DNA from: Aphelidium insulamus
Taxonomy: Eukaryota; Aphelidiomycota; Aphelidea; Aphelidiaceae
NCBI GenBank assembly: GCA_036784855.1
Contig: JAZDSV010000003.1
Coordinates: 17,501-81,500, forward strand
Direction: 5' to 3'
Length of the DNA stretch: 64,000 bases
A program made the translations under genes and the position numbers. The notes below the pieces were generated by a model. That model saw only the letters and a program-made list of their open reading frames with translations, had not been told where the DNA came from and searched no databases. Shown here piece by piece: positions 1 to 10,883 of the stretch. How positions within the stretch are numbered: position 1 is the stretch's first letter; the number at the start of each line of letters is the position of its first letter.

Positions 1-2596
1 ACCAGGTATCCTCGAATTGCACAGAATCAAGGCGATCAATGTCGGCAGGGTCCTCGGGTGACTGAGCGATGCAAACAATGTCACTTATCAAGCTCGCGTC
101 TTGCAATATATACTCTGATCCAGGGTTCAACACCGTGTGGCTTCGATGGGACTGAGTCTTCTCGCCGCGTCCTCGACACCTGCTGATCTCAACGGGAACG
201 CGGAATCGCAAACCAATGGCAATAACTTGAAATTCGGCATACAGATACTAAAGCCGAGCGTTTTAGCGGACTATGCGACATGGAAAGTTGAATCTTACCC
301 ACGCTAGTACGCTAAATCTCTTTCCTGAGAAAAGAGAATTAAACGGACAGAAATATAACGTGTTCTTGGCACCATCTGCGTATACGACTTGCCACGATTT
401 CGTGTATCTCTCCAAATCCGATGATCGGTGCAGCAGGCCAGTTATAAGCGAAGCACTACCGCGATGCAAACACGCTGAACCCAGGATCATCTGTTTCACG
501 CTATTGACGCACAGGACTTGTCTGCAAAGCGGTCGCACGTGAATGTCCGTCTCGGGCCGCAAGTTTGAAGCATATACTGGCGTTTTCGGCGAGAATTTTT
601 TGACCGACCACACTTTAAGTACGTTCATGTGGTCCTCGTCAACAGCGTCATTCGTGGCAGACATTTTAGAGCGATTGGATAGAACAAAACACGCAGAACA
701 TCCTGCACCGGTGTTAAGACAGAAATATAAAGGAGAAGTGCTGTACCTAGTATTCCAGCTCGTGCGAGATCTCGGTCCTCCAGCGCCGATCCTTGGATAA
801 ATGTTATGCGTCCCTGATATTTCGGCGTCGACAAGAACACGCTCAGTTCACTGGTGAGGCTTTCGGTGCTAAGTATCACGATCTGGTAGGACTTTTCCAC
901 CATAGTGGTCAGGGCAGAGTCGTTTGACTGAAAACTAGCGGCAGAATCATTAGGCGAGGATTTAGGATGGCGATGCAAGCGAAATCTTTCCGTGCGATCT
1001 TTGGTAAGCTGCGCGCTTGTAAGTCAAGTAATATACTGCTAATGTACTTGCCGCTTCTATCGACGCACTAAGCATGTCCTTGATATATCCGTCTTTAGTG
1101 TAGGTTGCAATGACTACCACATACGGCAAGCGCCCAGGAATGAAGCTCAGGTGCCCGCCTAGCAGCCATAACATTAGTGAGTAGAACGGAGACAATACAT
1201 AACATACGTTTTCTAGTTCCATACGTCTCTACGATCCGGTTGATAAGCATGGGAAAGTACACCAATGCGCCAATGATCATAAATACCACCACCAATCGAC
1301 TGGCGTTGGATTGGGGCGTGATATCGCCGTATCCAACCTAATTATAAGTCAAATGCTGTTAAACTAATGAGATGAGCAACTGACCGTAGCGATAGTGATT
1401 AAGATGAAGTAAAACGACTCAACTATTCCGTAATGGATATGACTGAACGCCAGCTCAGCGAATTGAAATGCATTCATGCCGACGAATATGTAGGCAAAAC
1501 AGCTGGCGACTAGTGTTACCAGCTGTACCGTCAACGCATCCATTCCTCCATCTACAAAATTGTGATATGATCTTGGTCAATAATAAAATTGGCGAGCAAG
1601 TACCGGTGCCGCTCATGGAAAGCATCGAGCGTAGGCGACGAACAACGAATATAGCTCGCAGAAACGAGGGGACGTAGATATATCGACCCATTTCGAAGAA
1701 CATGGAGAAAAAGTACGGGACGCAGGTCAATATATCAACCAAAGTCAGCCAGTGGAAAAGTGCCGAAAATCTTGGACATGAATACTCTATGATTCCAGCT
1801 ATTTAGTACGTACCTATGTCTGGCAAACACGACTCGGCCACCAAGTGATAGCATATTGTAGCACGCCAATGCGACGAATATCATGTACATCCAATCTGGG
1901 CGATTGACGAGGTACCACGTATCGTCCTTAACTGATCTTGTTTCCATACTGGCCAGTGTCAATGTGCATACGGCCAAATCAACCGCTAAATCAATAGCAA
2001 ACTATCATATTGGTAAGAAAATGCATCAAATCAGATGGCAAGGCACTTGCAAATATGGATAATGATTGCTTCTTCTTCAGTGCGAGCTTGAATGCATTCA
2101 GATAGGTGCGGTAGTAGAAGAATCGCTGAAGCCAAAAGGATACCGACTTTACCGGCGACACATGACTCTCCCTGAGGAAATTATACAATAAGTAAAGAAT
2201 GAATATTATCACTTGCCGGCGAACTTGACGGCGTGAGCGATACTCGTCACGAAGGCTCTGCATTTTACGCAACTGCCGCATCTCGTACAGCTCCTGCGCG
2301 TCCGAAATGCCAAAGAACCGTGTAATCGAATTCACCATGTGAATGGTGCGCGCAGCCCCCGTGCTTATTTCCTCCAGCATATCCGCGGAGGAATCAACGG
2401 CTGGGTTGTCGCTAGGAATGTCGGTGTCGGGATGAGTGTCCAGCTCATCGTCCTCGGGTCCCCGTGACGCTTCCACGTCGTTCATGTCTGATGGAATCTG
2501 ATGTGACAGAGTGGCCGCTGCAGCCGCCGTGCGAATTGGCTGTCCGCCAGATGGCGGGGCCGCATCATCACATTGATCACATTGATCATCGGGCAT
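1..2596 (-). CDS. Slo/BK-type (RCK-containing) potassium channel, 3' end outside window
   Basis: Ion channel of the plasma or an internal membrane; Slo channels pass K+ in response to voltage and cytosolic ligands such as Ca2+. Reading from the ATG at 2596, about eight introns join an acidic N-terminus, S1/S2, an S3 segment (VDILTCVPYFF, near 1.72 kb), an S4-like arginine series (RAIFVVRRLR), a pore helix and the filter TIATVGYGD, which is split by an intron between about 1,330 and 1,385. An RCK1-like domain follows (PYVVVIATYTKDG; ITFIQGSALEDRDLARAGI; LGCSACFVLSNRSK), then a stretch resembling the CVNSVKQMILGSACLHRG part of Slo channels. Two early introns start with GC (about 2,002-2,050 and 2,172-2,216). 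The second is in frame and stop-free, so it could instead encode a hydrophobic stretch. The C-terminus runs off the left edge. Slo versus Slack subtype is not resolved. Confidence 0.87.
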
Positions 2597-2682
2597 TGCA
2601 ACGCGTGATATATGTAGTGAGGGGAACAGAACTTGCCCCGGGAAAAAAGAAGGAAATAAGAACGAAGTAAGAAAATTTTCAT

Positions 2683-3888
2683 TTATGAACCAGCAGGCCG
2701 TGACGCGGCCAGCACGCGCCCATCGGTGCCCTGAAACAGAAGCGAGGCAATGCGCAACACTCCTTCCTGACGGCGGTACAGCGCCTCCATCTTGTCTGGT
2801 TGTTCTTGCAGCTGTTGCATGGTGTCCGTGAGCAGCTGTACCTTCTTGTCAAATGTTCGCTGCGCCTTGTTCAGCTCCATCTTTAGCTTGGCGCGCTCCA
2901 CGCGCAGACCCTCGCGGTACCGCTCCATCTTGTCGTCGTAGGACTTTTGAAGCGCGCTCAGAGTTTGCGCCATCTGCTGCCGATCATGCTCGCGGTCCAC
3001 CGCGAACGCGGTAGTAGAAGAGGAGCCACTGTCAGCCAAGACCCGCGTGCGGGATGCTGAATTGGAGTGCGGTGCGCGTAGCGGTGACGTAACCCGCGTC
3101 GAAATCTTCTCGCCGTCGAACGCGTCAGTGTCAACGTCGCCAGTGTCTACATCGCCGTCACTGTCCAGCGGAACCGCGGCGCCGATAGAGTCGTCAGTGT
3201 AAGCTGCGAGTGCAGCCTCTTTGCCCGCCAGTGCAGCCGTCAGCTCTCCTATGCGTCGCTTGGCTGCATCGCTGTCGCGGCTCAGCGCCTCGTTGGCATT
3301 GGTGAGCTCTAGAAGCTGGTCCTGCAGACGACGCAGTTCATCCACGCGATGCTGCGCCTCCAACTTCCACTGGCCGTCGTCGATACCGTGCCGGCTAAGC
3401 AGACTGTGCTGCTCACCCAGTTGCACCCGCAGCTGCCCCACCTCGGACTGCGCGGTGATGGTTTGAGTGCGCAGTGCCGCCAGCGACTCGGACTGCTGTC
3501 GGATCTGGGCGTCGTGCTCCGCGGCATAGTCACGCATGAAGCGCTCCTGCTGCATCTGCGCCTCGGCCGCGATCTGCTGCGTGGCCACCGCCAGCCGCGT
3601 GGTGTACGCCTGACGTGCCGTGTCCAGGTCGCGCTGGCTGCACTGCTGCTGGTAGCGGAACAGTGCCATCACGCGCGTCCACAGCTGCTGCACCTTTTCC
3701 GTGACGACCGCCTGCTGCTGCACGGTGCTGACCTCACGCAGACGCTCCAGGTCGGTGTGCAGGGCGGTGTAGGCGGCACTCAGCTGTTTCACGTCTGGCA
3801 CCTCTGACACATCTGTCTGCGTGCCCACTGATATGCGGAACAGGCCCATCAGCTGCGGCTTGGCATGGAGCGGGTGGTCAAATGACAT
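2683..3888 (-). CDS. coiled-coil protein, C10orf67/DUF4709-like
   Basis: About 400 residues from the ATG at 3888, nearly all predicted coiled coil rich in Q, E, R, A and L, with one acidic/serine linker near the middle (DSDGDVDTGDVDTDAFDGE). The N-terminal segment ISVGTQTDVSEVPDVKQL resembles the start of the DUF4709 (C10orf67) family, which has a TQTD-S-E-I/V motif before long coils. That match is by eye and is the only family hint. An in-frame ATG at 4062 would add 58 residues of poor-looking sequence, so 3888 is preferred. The gene lies tail-to-head between the channel gene and a small zinc protein on the same strand. Cellular role unknown; a cytoskeletal or ciliary role would be a guess. 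Confidence 0.6.
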   Translation of the reverse strand: MSFDHPLHAKPQLMGLFRISVGTQTDVSEVPDVKQLSAAYTALHTDLERLREVSTVQQQAVVTEKVQQLWTRVMALFRYQQQCSQRDLDTARQAYTTRLAVATQQIAAEAQMQQERFMRDYAAEHDAQIRQQSESLAALRTQTITAQSEVGQLRVQLGEQHSLLSRHGIDDGQWKLEAQHRVDELRRLQDQLLELTNANEALSRDSDAAKRRIGELTAALAGKEAALAAYTDDSIGAAVPLDSDGDVDTGDVDTDAFDGEKISTRVTSPLRAPHSNSASRTRVLADSGSSSTTAFAVDREHDRQQMAQTLSALQKSYDDKMERYREGLRVERAKLKMELNKAQRTFDKKVQLLTDTMQQLQEQPDKMEALYRRQEGVLRIASLLFQGTDGRVLAASRPAGS

Positions 3889-4117
3889 TGCAAATGCTCT
3901 TGAGTGTATGTCTGGGCAGTGGAAGTAACCTGTGTGTGAATGGTGCAATGTATACAGAGGAGTACCAGTGGCGGGAATGTAGCCTGCGTCATTACAGGCC
4001 GCGGCGGGGCCAATCGGCATCGAGCAGAAGTGGTAGTAGTACATTCTCAGCAAAGGAGCCATACAAGTATATTCAATGAAGACGGTGCCAAGCGGGGCTT
4101 ATACAGCAGCAGGTCGC

Positions 4118-4331
4118 CTAGAGCGGCAGGCATGGCACACCCGATGAGGCCGCATGGTTCTTGTCGCGCGGGCACGTGCAGATCTGGTCTGGGGTGAGGC
4201 CCGCCAGCGCCGCATCAATGTGCTGGCCGCAACCTGCGCATTGAAGTGAGTGCGTAGGCTGAGCGGAATAAGCACTCCCTACCGGCCCAGGTGTACTTTT
4301 TGCAGGTGGGGCAGGTGACGCGGCGGCACAT
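4118..4331 (-). CDS. small conserved CxxC zinc protein (two exons)
   Basis: Two exons encode about 54 residues. The first begins at the ATG at 4331 (MCRRVTCPTCKKYTWAG). A roughly 48-base GT-AG intron follows, and the second exon (CGQHIDAALAGLTP...CTCPRD) ends at the TAG at 4118-4120. The layout CxxC...K-x-TWxGCGxH...CxCP is that of a very small zinc-binding protein common in fungi and algae, whose function is not established. The four or more cysteines plus the GCGQH motif suggest one or two metal sites. The start codon lies only 75 bases from the end of the retrotransposon, so its promoter is probably disturbed or supplied by the LTR. Confidence 0.7.
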
Positions 4332-4405
4332 TTCAAAGATGTGTTTATTATGACAACGGGAGACAGATGGAACGCAAACAAGCGGTGAATAACTGCCCAA
4401 TGACA

Positions 4406-4666
4406 AAAAGTTTTTACCAACAGTGAGGGTTGGGTGCAAACAACCTCGACACTGGCTCTGTTAAACGATGCGGTGCCCGCGAAACCTGTCGCGTGGATTC
4501 TTTAGTAGTGTCAAGACCAACAGGACGCAGACACACACAGCTAGTAGAATCTAACACAACGGTACTTGTTTGCCGAGCTGCCTTAAGTAGTCAGGCGGTA
4601 GCCTGGCAACGCTCCATATACGTAAGCGCGGGTCGCGATAAGGCGGAACGCGATGACGTATCAACA
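4406..4666 (-). repeat. LTR (element 3' side), 261 bp, one internal repeat unit
   Basis: Matches the LTR at 8855-9198 almost exactly except that it has only one copy of a roughly 80-base internal unit. Read on the minus strand it begins TGTTGATACG and ends near ACTTTT. The polypurine tract lies immediately inside, at about 4667-4674. Confidence 0.9.
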
Positions 4667-4679
4667 CTCCCCTCCAGTG

Positions 4680-7600
4680 ACGAGCTCGCATAACGAGGCA
4701 CAAACGAAATGAGACGCGAGGCATGGAACGTCCACTCCTGTCCAGATTCCGATTCGACCGAGTACAAGTTGTGAGGCAACTGCTCCAACACACGGTAGGG
4801 ACCATCGTAACGGGGTACCTTCTTGTCACGGACAGCACGTTTACGGAGAGAGGCGTTCAGGGCCAAAACAAAGGAGCCAACAGGAAAAGTGGCGATGCGA
4901 GGGGTGGACTTGGACTCTCGGCATTGTTGATGGCGTACGCCGGGTAGGATGTCCAACTCGGCTAAACGAGCATCAACACTAGGCTTTGACTGAGGATCGC
5001 CAGTTTCCACGGGGATGCGCGGGGTAGTACCAAACATCAGAAAATGGGGCGAGTAGCCAGTCCGAACATTGACTCGCATGCGAATTCCGTAAAGGATGGC
5101 AGGTAAAAACTGATCCCACTTGGAGTAATCACCATTGCAGCTGCGAGCCAGTGAGTAGCGAATCGTTGCAATCATGCGCTCCGCAAAACCGTTCCACTCC
5201 GGCTGGTACGCCACATTGAGATGATGAATTATTCCGCTCTAGCCGCAAAGTCAGCGAAAAGCTCCGAGGTGAAACAAGTTCCACGATCCGTGGTCACAGA
5301 GAGCGGATACCCAAAGATGGCGAAATTCTCTCCCATGACACGACAAACGATCGCGGCTGTTTCACTCGCAACAGGAATGGCGATGGGAAATGCAGTAAGC
5401 ACTTCTACGCCGACGAGTAGGTAACGGGATCCGGATTCGGAAATCGGGAACGGTCCGGCAAAGTCAAAGTGCCAATGACCCAAACCTGAGATTCCGGATT
5501 GCCCATCGAAGCGGTACAGTGGACGACGGATTGTAAATGTTTGGCAGCTGTGACAGGACGCCACGTAGTGTTTGACCTCGGCATAAAGCTGCGGTCGCCA
5601 GAATCGGCACCGTAACCATGGCCAAATAGTTCCAAGGGCAAAGTGTCCTGTCTGATCGTGAACAACAGTCAACAGACGATGCAACTCAGCGAGCGTAAAG
5701 AGCACACGTAGCGGGTGAGTGGCAGTGCGACGGTACAACACCGAATCAATGACCACAAAGCGACGGACGGTGCGGCGAAATCGCTGTGTCACTCCAGAAG
5801 CTGGCAAAGTCTCTTCGTCCAAGAATGCTAAGATCTCTTCAAACGTGATACGATCTTCAAGCGACGGCACGGTTGCTGCTGGCAATCAACACAGGTCGAG
5901 ACAGGTAGTCGGCAACTGGGTTGTCTTTCCAGCTCGATGGCGGATGTCAAAGTCAAACTCGGCCAACATGTGGATCCAACGGGCAACTCGGCCAGTCGGT
6001 TCTCGTTGCTTATACAGCGAGACTACGGCGGAGTTGTCGGTGTAAACAATGAAGCGTCTACCTAGCAGATAGCAACGAAAATGCTTGATCAGGGTGACCA
6101 ACGCCAACGCTTCTCTATCGTGAACGGTGTAGTTCCGCCCAGCGGGCGAGAGGCTTCGAGAGTAGTAGGCGACGGGACGCAGCTGGTCATCGTCATCATA
6201 CTGCTCCAGAACACCACCTACTGCGGAATTTGAGGCGTCAGTAGACAACACAAACACATGCGCAAAGTCGGGCTGTTTCAGTACGGGCGCTGACACCAAT
6301 CTCTCACGCAGCTGTGTGAAAGACGCTTGGCAAACGTCCGACCAGACAAAGCTGACTTGTTTGCGCACCAAATTTTGCAGCGGCGAGGCGACCTCCGTAA
6401 AGCTGGGAATGAATCTACGAAAGTAAGATGCCAGTCCCAAAAAGGAGCGGGTCTCTCGTAGATTCGTGGGCGCCTTCATCTGTAGCAACGTATCTACCTT
6501 CCGTGGGTCCGGCAACAAACCAGTCGGAGTGACCAGAAAACCCAAGTACCGAAACGTTGTTTTCAGGAACGAACACTTTTGAACTTTAAGCGCACGTCGT
6601 ACTGTTTGAGACGGTCAAACACGGTCTTCAAATGTACCATATGTTGCTCAAATGTCTCGGAATGGACGGCGATGTCGTCGAGGTACACTGTCACAAAGTC
6701 ATATGCACAATCGGCGAACATGCGATCCATCAGGCGAGAGAAGCAAGCCGGGGCATTGGTGAGTCCAAAGGGCATCACCGTAAACTCGTACACTCCGAAG
6801 GGTGTAATAAATGCTGTAAACTTGCGGCTCTCGGGTCCATCTTGACCTGCCAGTATCCTGCGAAGCAGTCCAAGGTCGTAAAATACTTCTTGTTGGCCAG
6901 GGTGTCAAGACAGTCATCAATTCGAGGCAGCGGGAACTTGTCCTTAGTTGTGACATCATTCAATCGGCGGTAGTCAATGCAGAAGCGAATCGAACCGTCG
7001 GGCTTGGGAATCAACACAACGGGGAAAACCCATGGCGACTTGGACGGCACAATGACACCGGAACTCAACATCGTGTCAACTTTAGTTGGCGCTTGCTGCA
7101 CAGCTGAAGCTCGAGCGTCTTGCCGCGATGGCGCAGCGTAAACAATTCATTGTCGTAGTCAATGAGTGACCGCGAGCCCTTCTTGCCTTGAATAAAGTCT
7201 TGTCCAAGCAAAATAGGCACAGCGCAGTCGTCCATGACTGCAAACTTGACGATCACCTCCACGTCGTCATCAAAGTGAATCGGAATGCTTGCCAAACTAG
7301 AGATGACAATTGGCGGTCCACTGACTGGGTTCAACTTCACTGGGTCGGCCAAAGCAAGTGCCTGTAGCCGCATCTTATGCAGGAAGGACCTACTAACAAC
7401 GGAAAAGTCTGCGCCAGAGTCCAGAAAGAGTGGAATAGGCTGGTCCTTGATGTAGCCCAGTATGTACGTAAGAGGTTCACGCTGTTCGCGATTCCACGTG
7501 GTCTCCATTACGGGGTCTGTCTCCTCATCCTCAGAGTCCGAGTCGGAGCTGTCAGCCTCTGAGCCATCCTCTTCCTCTACTCCAGCCATCTGGTTTATCA

Positions 7601-7870
7601 GGACCGTACGAGACCGATCTTTCTTTAGTTGTCGTAGACGTTGAATGGTCGGACCCAGCAGCTGTGGTCGGATCTGAAACAGTTCTTTCCACGAGATGGC
7701 GGCTGGCGACGTCAACAATTTCTCAACGAGTGCGGTGCGCCCAGCGGGAACAACCACTTTTCGCTTTTCACGTTTTTCACGCACCCGAACGCCAAGGCGC
7801 GGTGCAATTGGCGGAGGCGGAGCTGGCGGAAGTGAGTTGTCAAGAATTCGCTCCACCAAGGACTCCGTTC
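4680..7870 (-). mobile_element. pol part of the LTR element (protease, RT, RNase H, integrase)
   Basis: Minus strand order: an aspartic-protease motif near 7.4 kb (FLDSGADFSVV), reverse transcriptase about 6.6-7.1 kb with the catalytic VYLDDIAVHS, an RNase H domain about 6.0-6.3 kb (STDASNSAVGGVLEQ; YTDNSAVV), and an integrase about 4.7-5.8 kb with an H-H-C-C zinc segment, a core beginning WHFDFAGPFP and a tail ending KVPRYDGPYRVLEQ. This order identifies the Ty3/gypsy group. The reading frame is broken several times. Confidence 0.9.
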
Positions 7871-7989
7871 GGGGCCGTTTTACTGCAACTCCGGCCTAAC
7901 TTTGGGTGTAGGGGTGACATCTTGACAAAGCATTACACCACCTTTAGTACGAGAGCGGCGCTCTTCATTTCTTGACGACGTGCTTCCTG

Positions 7990-8720
7990 AAGCGCTATAT
8001 CCGCCGGCTTAGGCATTGAGAGACGATGTGCCCTTTTTCGCCGCAGTTGAAACACGTGAGGGTGCGGGGTGATGCGACCTTCTCGGAAAGCATTATTTTC
8101 AATTTCGCGATCTCGTCTGTCAATCTCTCAATGTCGGAGGATGACGTAGTTGGTTTAACCTCTGTAGATGACACGGCAACGGTTGAGGGCGGGGCCATTC
8201 GAGCATCACGAGCCACCCGGAGGATGTTGTCCCGTTTGGTCTCGGCCAGTTCAACCGCTTTCATAATTTCCGTATGACTTTCATGGCTGCCCGAGACACG
8301 CCACCACAGATTCTCGTTCATTGTTGCAAGGCGCGCCAGGTACAGGCTCTTAAGCTGTTCGGGGGTGGCCATATCCGACGGAATTTTGGCAACATACTGC
8401 CGAAAACGCTGGTTGAATTCCGTGATTGTTTCACCCAAATCTGGGGTGAGCGCGGCCAGCCCAATGACACTGTGCGACGACTTGGGGCCATATTTCTTTC
8501 TGAGTGCGTCCAACCACTGCTCAATGCTCCACGAGTCCGTCAAGGCAAGGCTCATGTCGTATTGCCAGCGAGCAGCAGGACCACTTAACGAGTTTTCAAA
8601 TTGCGCCATGGCCTCCTCGGGAGACCAGGCCAGGATTTTCATCGCGTTCCTGAAACGGCGAATCCACAATTCAATTTCATCTGCATCGGCAGACGTTCCA
8701 CTAAACGTTGGCGGCAAAGA
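7990..8720 (-). mobile_element. gag part of the LTR element
   Basis: Encodes a retrotransposon Gag/capsid-type region (WIRRFRNAMKILAW; WLDALRKKYG; FNQRFRQYV) ending in a CCHC zinc knuckle (CFNCGEKGHIVSQC) for nucleic acid binding. It is a fossil part of the element at 4406-9198, not a host gene. Confidence 0.9.
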
Positions 8721-8854
8721 ACGCGAGACATTGCGAAAACCGCGTCTATGTGCAATTCTATCGCCCTTTGTTCACAAGGTTTCTCAACCTTAGCTACAAC
8801 CACCTGCTCCTCGCAGTGGTACCTCGTGCTCCTCGCACTGGTGCTGATAACGCC

Positions 8855-9198
8855 AAAAGTTTTTACCAACAGTGAGGGTTGGGTGCAAACAACCTCGACA
8901 CTGGCTCTGTTAAACGATGCGGTGCCCGCGAAACCTGTCGCGTGGATTCTTTAGTAGTGTCAAGACCAACAGGACGCAGACACACACAGCTAGTAGAATC
9001 TAACACCTTATATTTACCTGTCGCGTGGATTCTTTAGTAGTGTCAAGACCAACAGGACGCAGACACACACAGCTAGTAGAATCTAACACGACGGTACTTG
9101 TTTGCCGAGCTGCCTTAAGTAGTCAGGCGGTAGCCTGGCAACGCTCCATATACGTAAGCGCGGGTCGCGATAAGGCGGAACGCGATGACGTATCAACA
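8855..9198 (-). repeat. LTR (element 5' side), 344 bp, two internal repeat units
   Basis: Same sequence as the 4406-4666 LTR plus one more internal unit of about 83 bases, joined by a short TTATATTTA-containing link. Its outer end lies 45 bases upstream of the plus-strand start codon at 9243. Confidence 0.92.
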
Positions 9199-9242
9199 GA
9201 CACGAATCGGCGCGCCACATTTGAAAAACATCGCTCTCACAA

Positions 9243-9815
9243 ATGCGCGTTGTCCTTATTGTTGCCGCGCTGATTAACATTGGGCGCGCCGTGCCGCTTC
9301 CGCAGCCACAAAGCTGTAATATCTTCCAGGGATTCTGCTTCCTGGAAAGCCTCTTTGGGGTAAGCGATCAAGGCAGTTCTGTACCTCCGCCTGCACCTGG
9401 ACCTGCGCCAGCGCCTGCAACTTCACCTCCAGGCAATCCTCCCATTGTTATCGTACTACCGCCTCCACCACCGGTGCAGCAGGGTCAGCTACCGGTCGTG
9501 CCGACAAACCCTGCATTGCCGACGTATCCCGCGGTATATCCCGCGCAACCAGTAACCTCTGCGCCGACCGCTCCAGTCACCGGCACTCCCGTCGCCAACA
9601 CCATGTCACCGGTCAACTGCGAAAAGTCGTCAACTGGCCTCGCCGCCGTTGGATCGCTGAGCGCGGGATCTAGTACTGCTCAGGAGGTGGTGCCCATTGT
9701 TGCTGAACAAGTCGCGAATCCGAGCGGGTCGATATCGGAAGCTGTTGGTCGCGGGTCATCTAGCTCCGCCAGCTCCTCGTCCCAGGGCAGCGCATCTGCT
9801 GCCCATGGCGAGTGA
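9243..9815 (+). CDS. secreted proline-rich protein, paralogue 1
   Basis: A 190-residue single-exon ORF with a short signal peptide (MRVVLIVAALINIGRA) and then PLPQPQSCNIFQGFCFLESLFG, containing a C-x6-C pair. A long Pro/Ala/Val-rich stretch and a Ser-rich tail follow. The same plan (signal, P-x-P, a close cysteine pair followed by L-E/K-x-hydrophobic-F, then a Pro/Val/Ala tract) recurs at 10233-10685, so the two are tandem paralogues. No enzyme domain is visible; the composition suggests an extracellular coat, matrix or adhesive protein. The ATG sits 45 bases from the LTR edge, so transcription may start in or across the LTR. Confidence 0.72.
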   Translation: MRVVLIVAALINIGRAVPLPQPQSCNIFQGFCFLESLFGVSDQGSSVPPPAPGPAPAPATSPPGNPPIVIVLPPPPPVQQGQLPVVPTNPALPTYPAVYPAQPVTSAPTAPVTGTPVANTMSPVNCEKSSTGLAAVGSLSAGSSTAQEVVPIVAEQVANPSGSISEAVGRGSSSSASSSSQGSASAAHGE

Positions 9816-10232
9816 AGAATAATGGCAAACTCTCTTCCACCAGTTGCAAGTTACATTCATAGAATTCAAATCCTATTATAATAATTTATATACTGGTGAT
9901 ATAAAAGGTTAAATTCTAAATACAGGTATAACTTGAGCCAGTACATTAACCGTATGAACGGCGTGCAAGTTCCATGCCTACAATTATATATAGGCACGCC
10001 ATACATAGATACGGCACGCCCAGGTGACGCGAGGAGCTTGATCCGACGATCGGATTAAGTCGCGGATGCAGCCTGATTGCACCGGGTGCACGTGCTCACA
10101 CCATGCGCACGCTTAAAGCAGCTGGCAAAAAGTCTCGGCGCTCTTTTATTATTATTATTCTTTGTGTTCTGTTGCTATCTGAATACGTCTACACATACGC
10201 GCAACTACCTACGCGCAACTATCATAGCACTA
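9816..10232. other. spacer between the two proline-rich paralogues
   Basis: About 415 bases, AT-rich in the first half, with a repeated GGCACGCC/CGGCACGCC motif near 9,990-10,020 and a short ATT run near 10,148. It probably holds the 3' end of the first gene and the promoter of the second. No coding signal is visible. Confidence 0.5.
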
Positions 10233-10685
10233 ATGCACGGAAAGAGCATATTGGTAACGATCGGCGCCGTGCTAATGTCGCTGTGCCACGCGATACCAAT
10301 GCCAGACGCGTCAAACAATGACACCATGGGAATTGGCTGTGCTTTGTCGGGTGGCTGCTTGCTCAAGGAAATATTTGACCCCGACACTGATGAGAACAAG
10401 CCGGCTCCTGCCGCCAGTCCCGCTGCAGGTCCACAGTACCAAACACCGCCAACAGTGCAAGTAGTTCCGGCAGCGCCCGTGGCTCCAGCTGCGCCTGTAG
10501 CACCTGTGGCACCTGTTGCACCAGTGGCACCTGTGCCTCCAGTTGTAGTACCAACGGCACCAGTAACACCAGCAGCACCAGTTACACCAGCAGCCCCAGT
10601 AACACAGGCAGTTCCGCACGTATACGTCAACCCGCAGGCCAACATAGTTAATCCACCGCTGCCCACGTATCCCGGCGCCACTTAA
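10233..10685 (+). CDS. secreted proline-rich protein, paralogue 2
   Basis: 150 residues from the ATG at 10233. An upstream in-frame ATG at 10077 adds 52 residues without a sensible signal and is disfavoured. It has a signal peptide ([20 protein letters not shown]), the segment [14 protein letters not shown] matching the cysteine-pair motif of the 9243 gene, and then a strongly periodic A-P-V tract in which PVAPVAP-type steps repeat. It ends [11 protein letters not shown]; the first paralogue also contains ALPTYPAV. It probably forms an extended extracellular polymer or coat protein. Function unknown. Confidence 0.72.
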   Translation: MHGKSILVTIGAVLMSLCHAIPMPDASNNDTMGIGCALSGGCLLKEIFDPDTDENKPAPAASPAAGPQYQTPPTVQVVPAAPVAPAAPVAPVAPVAPVAPVPPVVVPTAPVTPAAPVTPAAPVTQAVPHVYVNPQANIVNPPLPTYPGAT

Positions 10686-10883
10686 CGCGTAAACTGATAT
10701 ATGCCTGTTTATGAGCTTGAATAAACTTATCTTTGCATACGTGACGGCATAGTATAGATACTTTTGTATAAATGAAGGGTCTTCTGCGGCTTCATGTGAC
10801 CCACAATTCAGCTGCAAGGTCCAGTAGTACATACGCCCTTCAAGTAACAGTCTCGCAGTCGCAGTTTGAGTCAATCATCCCTT

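Larger units (their letters stand above)
4406..9198 (-). mobile_element. Ty3/gypsy-type LTR retrotransposon, broken but young
   Basis: A full-length LTR element on the minus strand. The two LTRs (4406-4666 and 8855-9198) are nearly identical outside an internal tandem repeat. A four-base direct repeat GACA flanks the element (4402-4405 and 9199-9202). A polypurine tract (GAGGGGAG read on the minus strand) abuts the downstream LTR, and a primer-binding-site-like stretch starting TGGCG follows the upstream LTR. The internal region carries gag and pol parts in the order protease, reverse transcriptase, RNase H, integrase, which is the Ty3/gypsy order. The pol reading frame is interrupted about five times, so this copy counts as broken. 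The near-identical LTRs point to a recent insertion. Confidence 0.93.

Noticed and set aside
3349-3807. 152-codon plus-strand ORF
   Set aside because: Antisense shadow of the coiled-coil gene; its Leu/Gln/Arg bias mirrors the other strand.
10205-10681. Minus-strand Gly/Thr/Ala-rich ORF over the second proline-rich gene
   Set aside because: It is the reverse reading of a regular Pro/Val/Ala codon repeat; no start context or domain, and the plus strand has a signal peptide.
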